This document shows, one piece after another, positions 48,534-56,727 of a stretch of 64,000 nucleotides of DNA. Position numbers and translations under genes: made by a program. Every line of letters begins with the position of its first letter. The stretch's first letter is position 1. The notes beneath the pieces were generated by a model. It searched no databases, was not told the origin of the DNA, and was given only the letters and a program-made list of their open reading frames with translations. The stretch is taken from positions 62,001 through 126,000 of the forward strand of contig CAXXKZ010000011.1 of NCBI GenBank assembly GCA_963665545.2. Reading direction: 5' to 3'. The stretch comes from G963665545 sp963665545. Its GTDB lineage: Bacteria > Pseudomonadota > Gammaproteobacteria > Xanthomonadales > SZUA-36.

Positions 48534-48554
48534 CGGTATGCACCAAAGTGGAAA

Positions 48555-48630
48555 TGGTGCCGGCTGAGGGATTCGAACCCCCGACCTGAGGTTTACAAAA
48601 CCCCTGCTCTGCCAACTGAGCTAAACCGGC
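48555..48630 (-). tRNA. tRNA-Thr(TGT)
   Basis: The minus strand folds as a cloverleaf: acceptor GCCGGTT pairing with AGCCGGC, D stem GCTC/GAGC, anticodon stem GGGGT/ACCTC around loop TTTGTAA (anticodon TGT, codon ACA), T arm with GTTCGAAT, and an encoded CCA at 48555-48557. In E. coli the same tRNA (thrU) follows birA-coaA and precedes tyrU-glyT-thrT-tufB. Here birA-coaX-SPOR precede it, but an IS starts 21 bp after its 3' end and the rest of that cluster is absent from the window. Confidence 0.93.
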
Positions 48631-48693
48631 ATTGGATTTTGAGGACGGAATTCTATCTCAAATCGGCGCCCGGCACAGCGGGCCCGTTGATCT

Positions 48694-49467
48694 TCAGGAC
48701 TCGTCATCCAGGGTATCCTGAATTCCCAATTCCTCCAGGGGCAACGCCAGGACAGGCTCGGCTCTGTTATCCAGTGCCTGCTCCAGACTGGAGCACGGCA
48801 GTGCCAGCCGTTCCAAGTCACCGGCCTGTGCGGCTTTTTCATCGGCGGTCAATTCGCCCACGTCCGTGCCCTGGCCAGTATCAATCTCGTAGTCCATCCA
48901 GTAGTGCGTTTCCTGCACTATTCTTGGACCAATTTCGAAAACAAAGGGCAAGCCCATCTTTTCCAGCCCGCTCTTGCGCTGCTGGGCATCTTCGAGGCGA
49001 CCGTACAGTCCCAGGGAAATCATGTTGGCCTCTGGGCCCCTCTGGATGACCGCGTAATCCTCAACCCCGCCCGCGGACAATACCGCATCGTCGACCGCTA
49101 GACGCTGAAGATCTGCTTCGGGCGGCAAATACACCCAGTAGCCCGTGTTCACCTCAGCCTCAACTTGTCTTGTCGAAATGCTCAAGACATCGGCCCGGAT
49201 CCGGGATGCCACTACCCGCAGGTCGACCCGTGTCATGAACGGACCGAGGGAAAAGCATTCACGCGGGGCGCGTTGCACCACGCCGACACGCGGTTCGCTG
49301 GAGGGCTGCTCGGAGAGCAACGAGATGGAAGGCAGTGGGTCTCTTGCAACATTCCTAACGGCCTTGCGGTCGATTTCCTCAGATGGCTCCGGCGCCGGGG
49401 TCAGCATTCGCCAGCCGAACAGCGCCAGGTTAATCCCCAGCAGGGCGATTACGAGAATTCTGAGCAT
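48694..49467 (-). CDS. SPOR-like membrane-anchored protein
   Basis: 257 residues: an N-terminal membrane anchor (ILVIALLGINLALFGWRML), a Pro/Ser-rich linker, then a SPOR-type segment with CFSLGPFMTRVDLRVVASRI and MISLGLYGRLEDAQQRKSGL. SPOR domains bind denuded septal peptidoglycan. The second repeat is followed by an acidic tail. It overlaps the CoaX stop by 19 bp and sits between coaX and the tRNA-Thr, as in many gammaproteobacteria. Probably a small cell-envelope or division protein. Confidence 0.75.
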   Translation of the reverse strand: MLRILVIALLGINLALFGWRMLTPAPEPSEEIDRKAVRNVARDPLPSISLLSEQPSSEPRVGVVQRAPRECFSLGPFMTRVDLRVVASRIRADVLSISTRQVEAEVNTGYWVYLPPEADLQRLAVDDAVLSAGGVEDYAVIQRGPEANMISLGLYGRLEDAQQRKSGLEKMGLPFVFEIGPRIVQETHYWMDYEIDTGQGTDVGELTADEKAAQAGDLERLALPCSSLEQALDNRAEPVLALPLEELGIQDTLDDES

Positions 49468-50321
49468 TCACTGTCATCCATGAGCTTTTGCAACGCCATC
49501 AGCAATATTCCGCGGAAGACCAGCCAGCGGTCAAAAACAATTTCCTGATCAGGCAGGGCGGCTTCCAGTTGGGGCATTATATCTGCGCAGCCGCCCCCGG
49601 TAAGCACAAGTTTGGGATTCGCCAGCAGCGCCGTACCAAGCGAGCGGCGATACTCGGCGAGGGCACCGAGCTGAGCCGCCATGATGCCGTTTTCGATGGC
49701 CTGAACCGAATTGAAGCCGGCCTGCACCCCATGGCCAACCCGATTGGTGGGCCTGTCCCTGGCCATAGCGTCGGCCATAGCATCGGCCGTGTCGTGATTG
49801 TCGCGGCCACAATCATCTCTTTCCCGCAACCTCTGCTCATCCACTACCTGGCCCAGGCCGGTCGCGGTGCGCAGCGCAGATGCCATCAGCGCCGGGCCGG
49901 GAAAGATCAACCCTCCGAGATGTTGTCCGTGTTGATCCACGGCATCAATCGTCGTGGCGGTGCCCACATCAATGATGACGATTGGTGCATCATGTTCTTG
50001 TACTGCAGCAACGATGGCCGCCCACCGATCACTGCCCATTTGAGCAGGCTTTTCGTAGGCATTGTGGACGCCAAGCGTCGTGGCTTCGCTGGCCAGCGTG
50101 ATCACCTGGGTGCCCCAGTTTTGCTTGCATGCCGAAACCAACACGGCGGTTTTGCCGGCGCCCATTACACTACAGATGACGACTGCCGATGGTCTTGGCA
50201 ACTGCGCCATATTCTCCTTGAATTCTTCCACGGACGATGATCCTGCCGTCTCCGGCAGTAGCTGGTCACCACGGGCAAACAGCCATTTGAGGCGACTGCT
50301 GCCCGCGTCAATCAACAGCAT
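49449..50321 (-). CDS. coaX: Type III pantothenate kinase
   Basis: 290 residues. MLLIDAGSSRLKWLFA is the phosphate-1 motif (DxGN/SxxK), MGSDRWAAIVAA the pantothenate segment, IVIIDVGTATTIDAV the second ATP motif, and GLIFPGPALMASAL the conserved GGxIxPG block. Phosphorylates pantothenate in the first step of CoA synthesis, needs a monovalent cation, and is insensitive to CoA feedback. I chose the ATG at 50321 with GAGGGC upstream; the frame also opens with an ATG at 50363 that overlaps the birA end. A low-complexity insert (ADAMADAMARD) lies in the middle. Confidence 0.92.
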   Translation of the reverse strand: MLLIDAGSSRLKWLFARGDQLLPETAGSSSVEEFKENMAQLPRPSAVVICSVMGAGKTAVLVSACKQNWGTQVITLASEATTLGVHNAYEKPAQMGSDRWAAIVAAVQEHDAPIVIIDVGTATTIDAVDQHGQHLGGLIFPGPALMASALRTATGLGQVVDEQRLRERDDCGRDNHDTADAMADAMARDRPTNRVGHGVQAGFNSVQAIENGIMAAQLGALAEYRRSLGTALLANPKLVLTGGGCADIMPQLEAALPDQEIVFDRWLVFRGILLMALQKLMDDSECSEFS

Positions 50322-50355
50322 ATCGCCCTCACGGGTCTGCTGTGCCGGTCGTGCG

Positions 50356-51228
50356 TCAGTCATGACGGATGCTCACTTCTGCAGCAAGCAGTTGCTCAGG
50401 ACAGGCGGCATTGCCATCATCCTTGCCGAGCCCGGGCACAAAGAGCAGGCCTCCTTGCGGGCCAATGCCGGTGGCGAAGCCGTATCGATGCGTGCAACTG
50501 CCGCCTTCGCCGGCGTTTTGGCGCACCACGATTTTGCGACCGTTGAGCAAATCCCATTGCCGCCAGGCGGCCCGGAAGGGCTGAAAACCCGACTCAGAAA
50601 AAGCCGGAAGCCCCAACAGCAATTCGTCGATCAACAATCCAGCCAGTGCGTTTCTGGAACATTGCACGCCATCTCGCGTCAGGCTTGCCACATCGGTCCA
50701 GGGTTGTTCAATGGCTTCATTGCCAGATTCGGGCATGACCACGTTCAGCCCGATACCGATCACGGCGCTCAGTTCATCTGCCCCTTCGCTGCTTGACTCA
50801 ATCAGGATGCCCGCCAGTTTTTGCTTGTTCACAAGAATGTCGTTGGGCCACTTGATGCCGAGCCCTTCCACGCCCGCGCGGGTCAGCGCTCTACAGGCCT
50901 GAACGGCCACCACCAAGGGTAAGAATCCCAATGCCACCGGCACCGATGAGCAGGCGCCGGAAAAGTGCCAGCCGACACTCATATGGATATTGGCGTCCTC
51001 TGGAGAATGCCAACGCCGGCCGCGCCGGCCCCGACCGGCGGTCTGACGGTCGGCGAGAATGACCCTGCCGTGACGATCTGCCGGCGCCCGCCGCAGCAAT
51101 TCGCTGTTGGTAGAATCTGTGAATTCCAGGATATCCAGGGCGGTCAGCCTGGCTGTGGCATCGCGGCTGAGCTGCCGGCGCACGGCCGCCTCTTCCAGTA
51201 AGTCTGCGCCACGCGCTTCATGCGACAT
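50356..51228 (-). CDS. birA: Biotin-[acetyl-CoA-carboxylase] ligase
   Basis: 290 residues. TDSTNSELLRR, QTAGRGRRGRRWHSP (biotinyl-AMP loop), GIKWPNDILVNKQKLAGILI and GIGLNVVMPE are the ligase signatures. Only about 33 residues precede the catalytic domain and the gene starts 2 bp after the plsY stop, so there is no N-terminal winged helix: this is a monofunctional ligase, not a biotin repressor. It biotinylates the AccB carrier of acetyl-CoA carboxylase. Confidence 0.93.
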   Translation of the reverse strand: MSHEARGADLLEEAAVRRQLSRDATARLTALDILEFTDSTNSELLRRAPADRHGRVILADRQTAGRGRRGRRWHSPEDANIHMSVGWHFSGACSSVPVALGFLPLVVAVQACRALTRAGVEGLGIKWPNDILVNKQKLAGILIESSSEGADELSAVIGIGLNVVMPESGNEAIEQPWTDVASLTRDGVQCSRNALAGLLIDELLLGLPAFSESGFQPFRAAWRQWDLLNGRKIVVRQNAGEGGSCTHRYGFATGIGPQGGLLFVPGLGKDDGNAACPEQLLAAEVSIRHD

Positions 51229-51230
51229 TT

Positions 51231-51875
51231 TCAGCGACCCTTACCCAACCAATTTCGCACCCGGGCTCGCTCGAAGCGGTACTCTGATCCATCGATCATG
51301 CAGACGATATTGCTGCGGTGCGTGAACACAATAAACAGCGCCAGAAGCACACCAAACAGCAACACGGGCATGGCTGCATTGTCCCACCACAACAGCGGAA
51401 TGATGGTCAGGGCTGCCAGCATCGTTCCCAGCCCCACCCAACCGGTCAGAATCAAGGTCAGCACCCATACCAGCAACATTGGCGGGACGACCCAGGGCTG
51501 CAGTACGAGCAACGCACCGATCGCCGTGGCGGCGCCTTTGCCACCGCGAAATCCGTGCCACAGCGGGTAGCAATGTCCTACCACCGCCGCCATCCCGCAG
51601 ATCAACGCCAGCTCTTGCGGGCCGATTCCAGCGCTGTCCAGGGACACCATCCAGGCCGGCAGGAGGGCCGCCACCACGCCCTTGCCGATATCCAAGACCA
51701 TCACTGCCACGGCGAAGGCCGCGCCTTGGGTGCGAAATGCATTGGTACCACCGGCATTGCCACTGCCGAGATTGCGGATATCGACATTGCGCAGATTGCC
51801 CACGAGAATGCTGCCCGAAGCAGAACCCAGCAGATAGGCGGCGACAACTACAGACAGCTCAACAATCATGACCAT
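51231..51875 (-). CDS. plsY: Acyl-phosphate:glycerol-3-phosphate acyltransferase
   Basis: 214 residues, integral inner-membrane protein. The motifs GSASGSILVGNL, RNLGSGNAGGTNAFR and HGFRGGKGAATAIGALL are the conserved PlsY cytoplasmic loops that bind the acyl-phosphate and glycerol-3-phosphate. Makes lysophosphatidate, the first step of phospholipid synthesis. The start may be ATG 51875 or 51869. Followed directly by birA. Confidence 0.95.
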   Translation of the reverse strand: MVMIVELSVVVAAYLLGSASGSILVGNLRNVDIRNLGSGNAGGTNAFRTQGAAFAVAVMVLDIGKGVVAALLPAWMVSLDSAGIGPQELALICGMAAVVGHCYPLWHGFRGGKGAATAIGALLVLQPWVVPPMLLVWVLTLILTGWVGLGTMLAALTIIPLLWWDNAAMPVLLFGVLLALFIVFTHRSNIVCMIDGSEYRFERARVRNWLGKGR

Positions 51876-51922
51876 TTACCATGCCGCCCGGAAGGCAAGT
51901 TCTCCATCAGCCATATAATGCA

Positions 51923-53740
51923 CTAATCCAAGACATCAGGCTGGGGAGCAAATGCGACAATCAATGCGCCCGGCCCAAGATGCACGCCCAGCGCCGGACC
52001 GGCGTCGGTGAGGTGGCAGGAATGCACTTTGCCATGTTTCTCCAGGATACGCCGGCGCAGTACCTCAGCGGCATCAGGGTCGTTGGCATGTGAGATGATA
52101 ACCCGGTACACGTCGTCACTCATTTTCCGGACCGCCAGGCGCGCCAGTGCATCCACATCAGCCCTGGTGCCGCGGATGATTCCCGCGAAACTCAACTCTC
52201 CCCGTGAGCCGGTCGTCAGCACCGGGTTGATGCGCAGCAGATTGGTCACCCTTTTTACCCACGATGGCACACGTCCACCGCGCACGGCATAGCCCAAATC
52301 ATCGCAAATCGCTAACACTCGGGTTTGCGGAATCATTTCCTCCAGCAGTGCTTCAATTTCCTCTGCGGTCATGCCCTTCACAGCAGCTTCCGCGGCCATC
52401 ATCGCCAGCAATCCCTGCCCGCTGGAGGCGCTCAGAGAATCAATCACGTTAACGGCGCCTGCATCAAATTGCGAAGCGGCTTGCAGCGCTGCCGCTGTCG
52501 TGCCACTGAGCCGTGCCGACAGCCCCACAGAAACGACCTGGTAGCCGTGGCTGGTGAGCAAACTGTAGGCCCGCACGAAGTCCTGGGCGGGTGGTTGCGA
52601 AGTGAGTGGTGCTTCGGTGGCGGCTTCGAGCTTGGAATAAAACGCTTTCGAAGTCAGGGACACACCGTCAATGTACTCCTGCGCCCCAAAGCTAAGCCGC
52701 ACCGGCACCATGTATATGCCGAGTCGATCGACCTCAGATGCCGGAATGTCACCGCCTGAATCCGACACCACGATCACGCTGCCTGCATGATTTAGCAGGC
52801 CATGCTGGCGCGTCATGTCGTCGGCCTTTTGCTGCCTAATCTGACCGAATTCCTGGCAGGCGAGATAGACCTCCGCCGGATTGTTCACGTGTACGTGAAC
52901 CCTCACCCGGTGCGGACCGCCAGCCACCACCAGCGAACTCGCGTCCAACTTCTCGAGTCTTTCCATCAACTCAGACCGGTCGATCGCTTCTGCTTCGATC
53001 ACACATTCAGTACAAAATCGATGCTTACCAACATCGATTTCGGCTGTCGATACCAAGTCTGCCGCTGCAACATCTGTTGCCAGGGACCGGTCCAAATCCT
53101 CCATGACGCCTTGGTCCACATAAGCCCAGATGCCTTCGATGAGATCAACGAACCCCTGACCACCGGCGTCGACGACCCCCGCCTGGCGCAGCACGGCCAG
53201 CTGATTGGGCGTGTTGGCCAGGGAAGCGTTGGCGCGATCAAGGCCACGCTTGAGCAGCACCCGAATATCCTGCTCGCCGTCAGCGACGGCTGCAGCCAGT
53301 TCCAGAGAAAAGTCTTCCAACACGGTGGGCAGGGTTCCGGCAACGGGCTTTGACATTGCTTTCCAGGCTTCTGCAGCACCCGCCTGCGAGGCAAGGGCGA
53401 GGCGTCTTGCTGAGATCAGCCGCTTACCGTGGACCTGCCCGCGTATCCCTTCCAGATACTGGGCCATGATGGCCCCGGAGTTGCCGCGGGCGCCGTCAAG
53501 CGCAGCGTCAGCAATCACTGCTACCAATTCATCCACCCGGGGCGAAGACAACCCGGAGGTGGCCTCGAGGATGTGTTTGAAGGTAAAGGCCATATTGGTA
53601 CCAGTGTCCCCATCGGGTACCGGAAATACGTTGATCTTGTTGAGGTAGTCGCGGCGCTGGAACAGGTGCGCAATCCCGGCTCGCAGCGAGCGCTGCAGTC
53701 GTGGACCGTCTATGTAGGCAATGGCAGGGGGTCGTCCCAT
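51923..53740 (-). CDS. DAK2-DegV fusion (fatty-acid kinase-like)
   Basis: 605 residues. The N-terminal DhaL/DAK2 domain has NVFPVPDGDTGTNMAFT and GARGNSGAIMAQYL, the ATP/Mg loops, and VVDAGGQGFVDLI. A middle region (HRFCTECVIEA) is shared with FakA-type proteins. The C-terminal DegV domain starts near SVIVVSDSGGDIP, with EAPLTSQPPAQDF and AGGRVP-like GYAVRGGRVPSW lipid-binding signatures. In Gram-positives FakA and FakB phosphorylate fatty acids as a complex; here both are one chain. It lies just upstream of plsY, which uses acyl-phosphate, so a role supplying acyl-phosphates from exogenous fatty acids is a reasonable inference. Confidence 0.88.
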   Translation of the reverse strand: MGRPPAIAYIDGPRLQRSLRAGIAHLFQRRDYLNKINVFPVPDGDTGTNMAFTFKHILEATSGLSSPRVDELVAVIADAALDGARGNSGAIMAQYLEGIRGQVHGKRLISARRLALASQAGAAEAWKAMSKPVAGTLPTVLEDFSLELAAAVADGEQDIRVLLKRGLDRANASLANTPNQLAVLRQAGVVDAGGQGFVDLIEGIWAYVDQGVMEDLDRSLATDVAAADLVSTAEIDVGKHRFCTECVIEAEAIDRSELMERLEKLDASSLVVAGGPHRVRVHVHVNNPAEVYLACQEFGQIRQQKADDMTRQHGLLNHAGSVIVVSDSGGDIPASEVDRLGIYMVPVRLSFGAQEYIDGVSLTSKAFYSKLEAATEAPLTSQPPAQDFVRAYSLLTSHGYQVVSVGLSARLSGTTAAALQAASQFDAGAVNVIDSLSASSGQGLLAMMAAEAAVKGMTAEEIEALLEEMIPQTRVLAICDDLGYAVRGGRVPSWVKRVTNLLRINPVLTTGSRGELSFAGIIRGTRADVDALARLAVRKMSDDVYRVIISHANDPDAAEVLRRRILEKHGKVHSCHLTDAGPALGVHLGPGALIVAFAPQPDVLD

Positions 53741-53997
53741 TGGGGCTGTAAGCTTGTGTCGCTAGCGGAGCTTTGCGAGTTTAGCACAGCGTACTTGGGC
53801 CTCAATTCACCCATCGTTTGGCAAATTTATCCTCAGTGTGGCGGAATTGACCGGCTCGGTTGAAGCTGATTCTGCCCACAACGTCGGAAAACGCGCCAAT
53901 TCGCTGCAAAGTGTGACTTCCTTCCCATGGAAAAGCTGGCATGGAAACTGCATTATTAATTGTGTAAGAGCCAACTAATGAATAAACGAGGATGACG

Positions 53998-54315
53998 ATG
54001 AGCGATAGCGACGTATATGACCAGGTCAGGGAAGCTCTGAATGGCCGCACTGGACAGCCCATTGTATTTGGTGTTTGCCAGACGCTGGCGCACCGATTTG
54101 GTTGCGAACCCTGGGTCACGCGGTTGGTGGCGATCATCATGGGCCTGTTTTACTTACTGCCGGCTCTGATTGCCGATGTTGTTCTGGGTCTGGTTTTATC
54201 GGAAACGGAACCTCGCACGCGCGGATTTTTTGCCAGGCTGGCAGTGATTTTGCGAGAAAGTGCCGAGAAACTGGCGCATTCAGCACGCGGTGTGATTGGT
54301 CAACCCCCTCACTGA
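53998..54315 (+). CDS. PspC-domain small membrane protein
   Basis: 105 residues. VFGVCQTLAHRFGCEPWVTR and LVAIIMGLFYLLPALIADVVL make the PspC core (a GVC-type loop followed by a membrane helix). A cytoplasmic amphipathic tail (RLAVILRESAEKLAHS) follows. I chose ATG 53998 because GAGG lies 6 bp upstream; the ATG at 53992 would overlap it. Likely an envelope-stress or phage-shock accessory protein, but no other psp genes are near. Confidence 0.75.
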   Translation: MSDSDVYDQVREALNGRTGQPIVFGVCQTLAHRFGCEPWVTRLVAIIMGLFYLLPALIADVVLGLVLSETEPRTRGFFARLAVILRESAEKLAHSARGVIGQPPH

Positions 54316-54340
54316 TCAAGCCAAGATATGCCAGTCTACA

Positions 54341-54365
54341 AGGGGCGGTCAACCGCCCCTTTCTT
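54341..54365. terminator. Rho-independent terminator
   Basis: AGGGGCGG-TCAA-CCGCCCCT, a perfect 8-bp GC-rich stem with a 4-nt loop (54341-54360), followed by TTCTT. It lies 25 bp after the PspC stop and also faces the end of the convergent glutaredoxin-like gene, so it may act in both directions. Confidence 0.85.
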
Positions 54366-54402
54366 GTGTTTGATGAGAAAAGCGCCTTAGCGCGTAAGGG
54401 GT

Positions 54403-54636
54403 TTATTCCAGCAGAAGTTCTACCTTTTGGGCGTCAAAGGGCCAAAACAGGACCTTGCCGGTGTCCGTATTTTCCAGTACCGGTATGCGAATGCCGTAAC
54501 GCCGAATAAGCAATTCGTCGTCATCGATATTCACGCTGCACCACTGCACCGACAATTGACCCAGCAATTCGGCCGCCACATCGCACAAATGGCAGTCCGG
54601 CCTTGAATAAAGAACGAGATGTTGAGTTGCTGCCAT
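54403..54636 (-). CDS. Glutaredoxin-like thioredoxin-fold protein (DUF836 type)
   Basis: 77 residues. LVLYSRPDCHLCDVAAELLG has the CxxC (CHLC) after the first strand, and YGIRIPVLEN the conserved cis-Pro. This is the short glutaredoxin-family pattern common in gammaproteobacteria. Function in vivo is uncharacterised; a thiol reductase role is likely. Upstream of its start lies repeat DNA. Confidence 0.85.
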   Translation of the reverse strand: MAATQHLVLYSRPDCHLCDVAAELLGQLSVQWCSVNIDDDELLIRRYGIRIPVLENTDTGKVLFWPFDAQKVELLLE

Positions 54637-55102
54637 TTAGCGGTCGCTGTTCGCCCCCATACGCTCGGGTTAGTATCGGCCACGACATTGTATAAGGAGT
54701 CTTGCTCCCCTGCCCCTCTTTCCGGCTTGTGCCAACGTCAGGAAAGCCCCGTGAGCGGACTGCTGTCCACGCCTTAAAGGATGCCGAGCGCCGACAAGCG
54801 ACTGGGTCGTCGAGCCCGAGCGCCAAGGATGGCGTGAGGAAGGAAAATGCCAGGATGGCAGCATTTTCCGGCGGCTCGAAGAGCTGCTGAACGGTTTCAA
54901 GTGTACTTAGCGCCTTGGATCGTTCCCGCGCATCCCTGCGCTCCACGATCTAAGCACATCCTTGTGCAAAAGTCCGCTCATGGGGCTTTCCGGACCCGCA
55001 GGAGCTGTACCTCCTGCATCCCTGCAGTCGTGCTCTCGCGTTCGGTAGCGCGTAGAATGGGCGACCAAATATCGGTTGCTAGAAAAACGCAGGCGGGCCC
55101 CT
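54637..55102. repeat. Intergenic repeat region with palindromic element copy C
   Basis: The arms 54741-54761 and 54971-54991 are inverted repeats of each other with one mismatch (GGAAAGCCCC-G/A-TGAGCGGACT). Between them lies the shared core start (AGGATGCCGAGCGCCGACAA, ACTGGGTCGTCGAGC). The rest of copies A and B is replaced by other sequence that includes a hairpin pair near 54916-54950 around GCGCATCCCTGCGC. The outer boxes (TTCCGGCTTGTGCCAAC at 54719-54735; ACCTCCTGCATCCCTGCAGT near 55010) also occur in other copies. No convincing gene. Confidence 0.55.
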
Positions 55103-56491
55103 ATGGCAATCAGCATTTTTGATCTTTTTAAAATCGGCATCGGGCCGTCCAGTTCTCACACCGTGGGGCCGATGAAAGCAGCCTGCATGTTTGTCCAACG
55201 CCTGCACGCAGACGAACTTATTTCATCGACCAGCCGCATCCAGTGCACGCTCTACGGTTCACTGGCCCACACCGGCCGCGGTCACGGCACCGACAAGGCC
55301 ATCATGCTGGGGCTGGAGGGCGCCATGCCCGACCGCGTTGATCCTGAATCGATCGAAGCAACGCTGGACAGAATTCGGAACAGTGGGGTGATCAGGCTCA
55401 GCGATGGGCGCCAGACCGAAAAAAAGGACCTTGGGTTCAACGAAAAGAAAGACCTGGTGTTCAACAAGCGCCAACTGCTGCCCCACCATTCCAACGGCAT
55501 GCATTTTGTGGCTCTGGATGCTGACGGCAACGAGCTTCGCAAAAGTGAATATTATTCCGTCGGCGGCGGCTTTGTCGTCAACCCGGACGACGCGGCCGAC
55601 GATCGAATTATTGCCGATGAAACGCCCCTGCCTTACCCCTTCGACAACGCTGATGAGTTACTGGCTACCTGCGAATCAAACGGACTGACGATTGCCCAAC
55701 TGATGATGCGCAATGAAGCCACATGGCGCAGCGAAGATGAAACCCGCCAGGGTTTGATGAAGATTTGGCAGGCCATGCAAGACTGCATGCAACGCGGCTA
55801 TCACCAGCACGGCGAATTGCCAGGCGGATTGAAGGTGCGGCGCAGGGCGCCGGCCCTGTACCGCGAACTCCAGTCTGCAAGCAACCCGGAGGACCCACTC
55901 GCCGCCCTGGACTGGGTCAATCTTTATGCCCTGGCCGTTAACGAAGAGAATGCCGCCGGTGGCCGGGTGGTCACGGCCCCGACCAATGGTGCGGCCGGCA
56001 TCATACCGGCCGTGCTGTCGTACTACCGCAATTTTGTACAGGACTCCAGTGACGATGGTGTCATCGAGTTTTTGCTGACTGCCGCAGCGATCGGCATTCT
56101 GTACATGCAAAACGCGTCCATATCGGGCGCCGAGGTCGGCTGCCAGGGCGAAGTGGGTGTCGCCTGCTCGATGGCGGCTGGCGGTTTAACCGCTGCCATG
56201 GGCGGCAACCTTTCCCAGGTTGAGAATGCTGCAGAAATCGGCATGGAGCACAACCTGGGTCTGACCTGCGACCCGGTCGGTGGCCTGGTGCAGATTCCCT
56301 GTATCGAACGAAACGCGATGGGTTCAGTCAAAGCGATCAATGCCCAGCGCATGGCCGCCCGTGGCGACGGCAAGCACCGCGTCTCCCTGGACAAGGTCAT
56401 CAAGACCATGCGGGAAACCGGTGCAGATATGAAAAGCCGTTACAAGGAAACATCCAGGGGCGGGCTGGCCGTCAATGTGATTGAATGCTGA
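55103..56491 (+). CDS. sdaA: L-serine ammonia-lyase, iron-sulfur dependent, single chain
   Basis: 462 residues. IFDLFKIGIGPSSSHTVGPM is the N-terminal signature of the beta domain; the alpha domain has APTNGAAGIIPAVL and the cluster ligands in EVGCQGEVGVACSMAAGG and DPVGGLVQIPCIERNA. Converts L-serine to pyruvate and ammonia with a [4Fe-4S] cluster. I chose ATG 55103; the frame runs 9 codons further up but without support. Residues 106-121 are an imperfect tandem repeat (EKKDLGFN, EKKDLVFN) from a 24-bp duplication (55418-55441 and 55442-55465) not typical of the family. Confidence 0.93.
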   Translation: MAISIFDLFKIGIGPSSSHTVGPMKAACMFVQRLHADELISSTSRIQCTLYGSLAHTGRGHGTDKAIMLGLEGAMPDRVDPESIEATLDRIRNSGVIRLSDGRQTEKKDLGFNEKKDLVFNKRQLLPHHSNGMHFVALDADGNELRKSEYYSVGGGFVVNPDDAADDRIIADETPLPYPFDNADELLATCESNGLTIAQLMMRNEATWRSEDETRQGLMKIWQAMQDCMQRGYHQHGELPGGLKVRRRAPALYRELQSASNPEDPLAALDWVNLYALAVNEENAAGGRVVTAPTNGAAGIIPAVLSYYRNFVQDSSDDGVIEFLLTAAAIGILYMQNASISGAEVGCQGEVGVACSMAAGGLTAAMGGNLSQVENAAEIGMEHNLGLTCDPVGGLVQIPCIERNAMGSVKAINAQRMAARGDGKHRVSLDKVIKTMRETGADMKSRYKETSRGGLAVNVIEC

Positions 56492-56727
56492 ATTCATTGG
56501 CGGTTCAGACGGTGTTGTTTTTCGATCTGGCCACCAACATTCGCCTCGCAGGCTTCGCCCGAATCGGTGTTCGTGGCCTTGCTACTGACGGCTATGGCCG
56601 TCATTATTACCTCAAGAGCGGATCGGAGTGGCCACCGAAAAGCGGTCTGGCTGGGGCATTTGTCACGTGCCAGGTCATGGCTTGAGATGCTGATAGGGAT
56701 TTTAATTGCTGGATACGGAAATCGATA

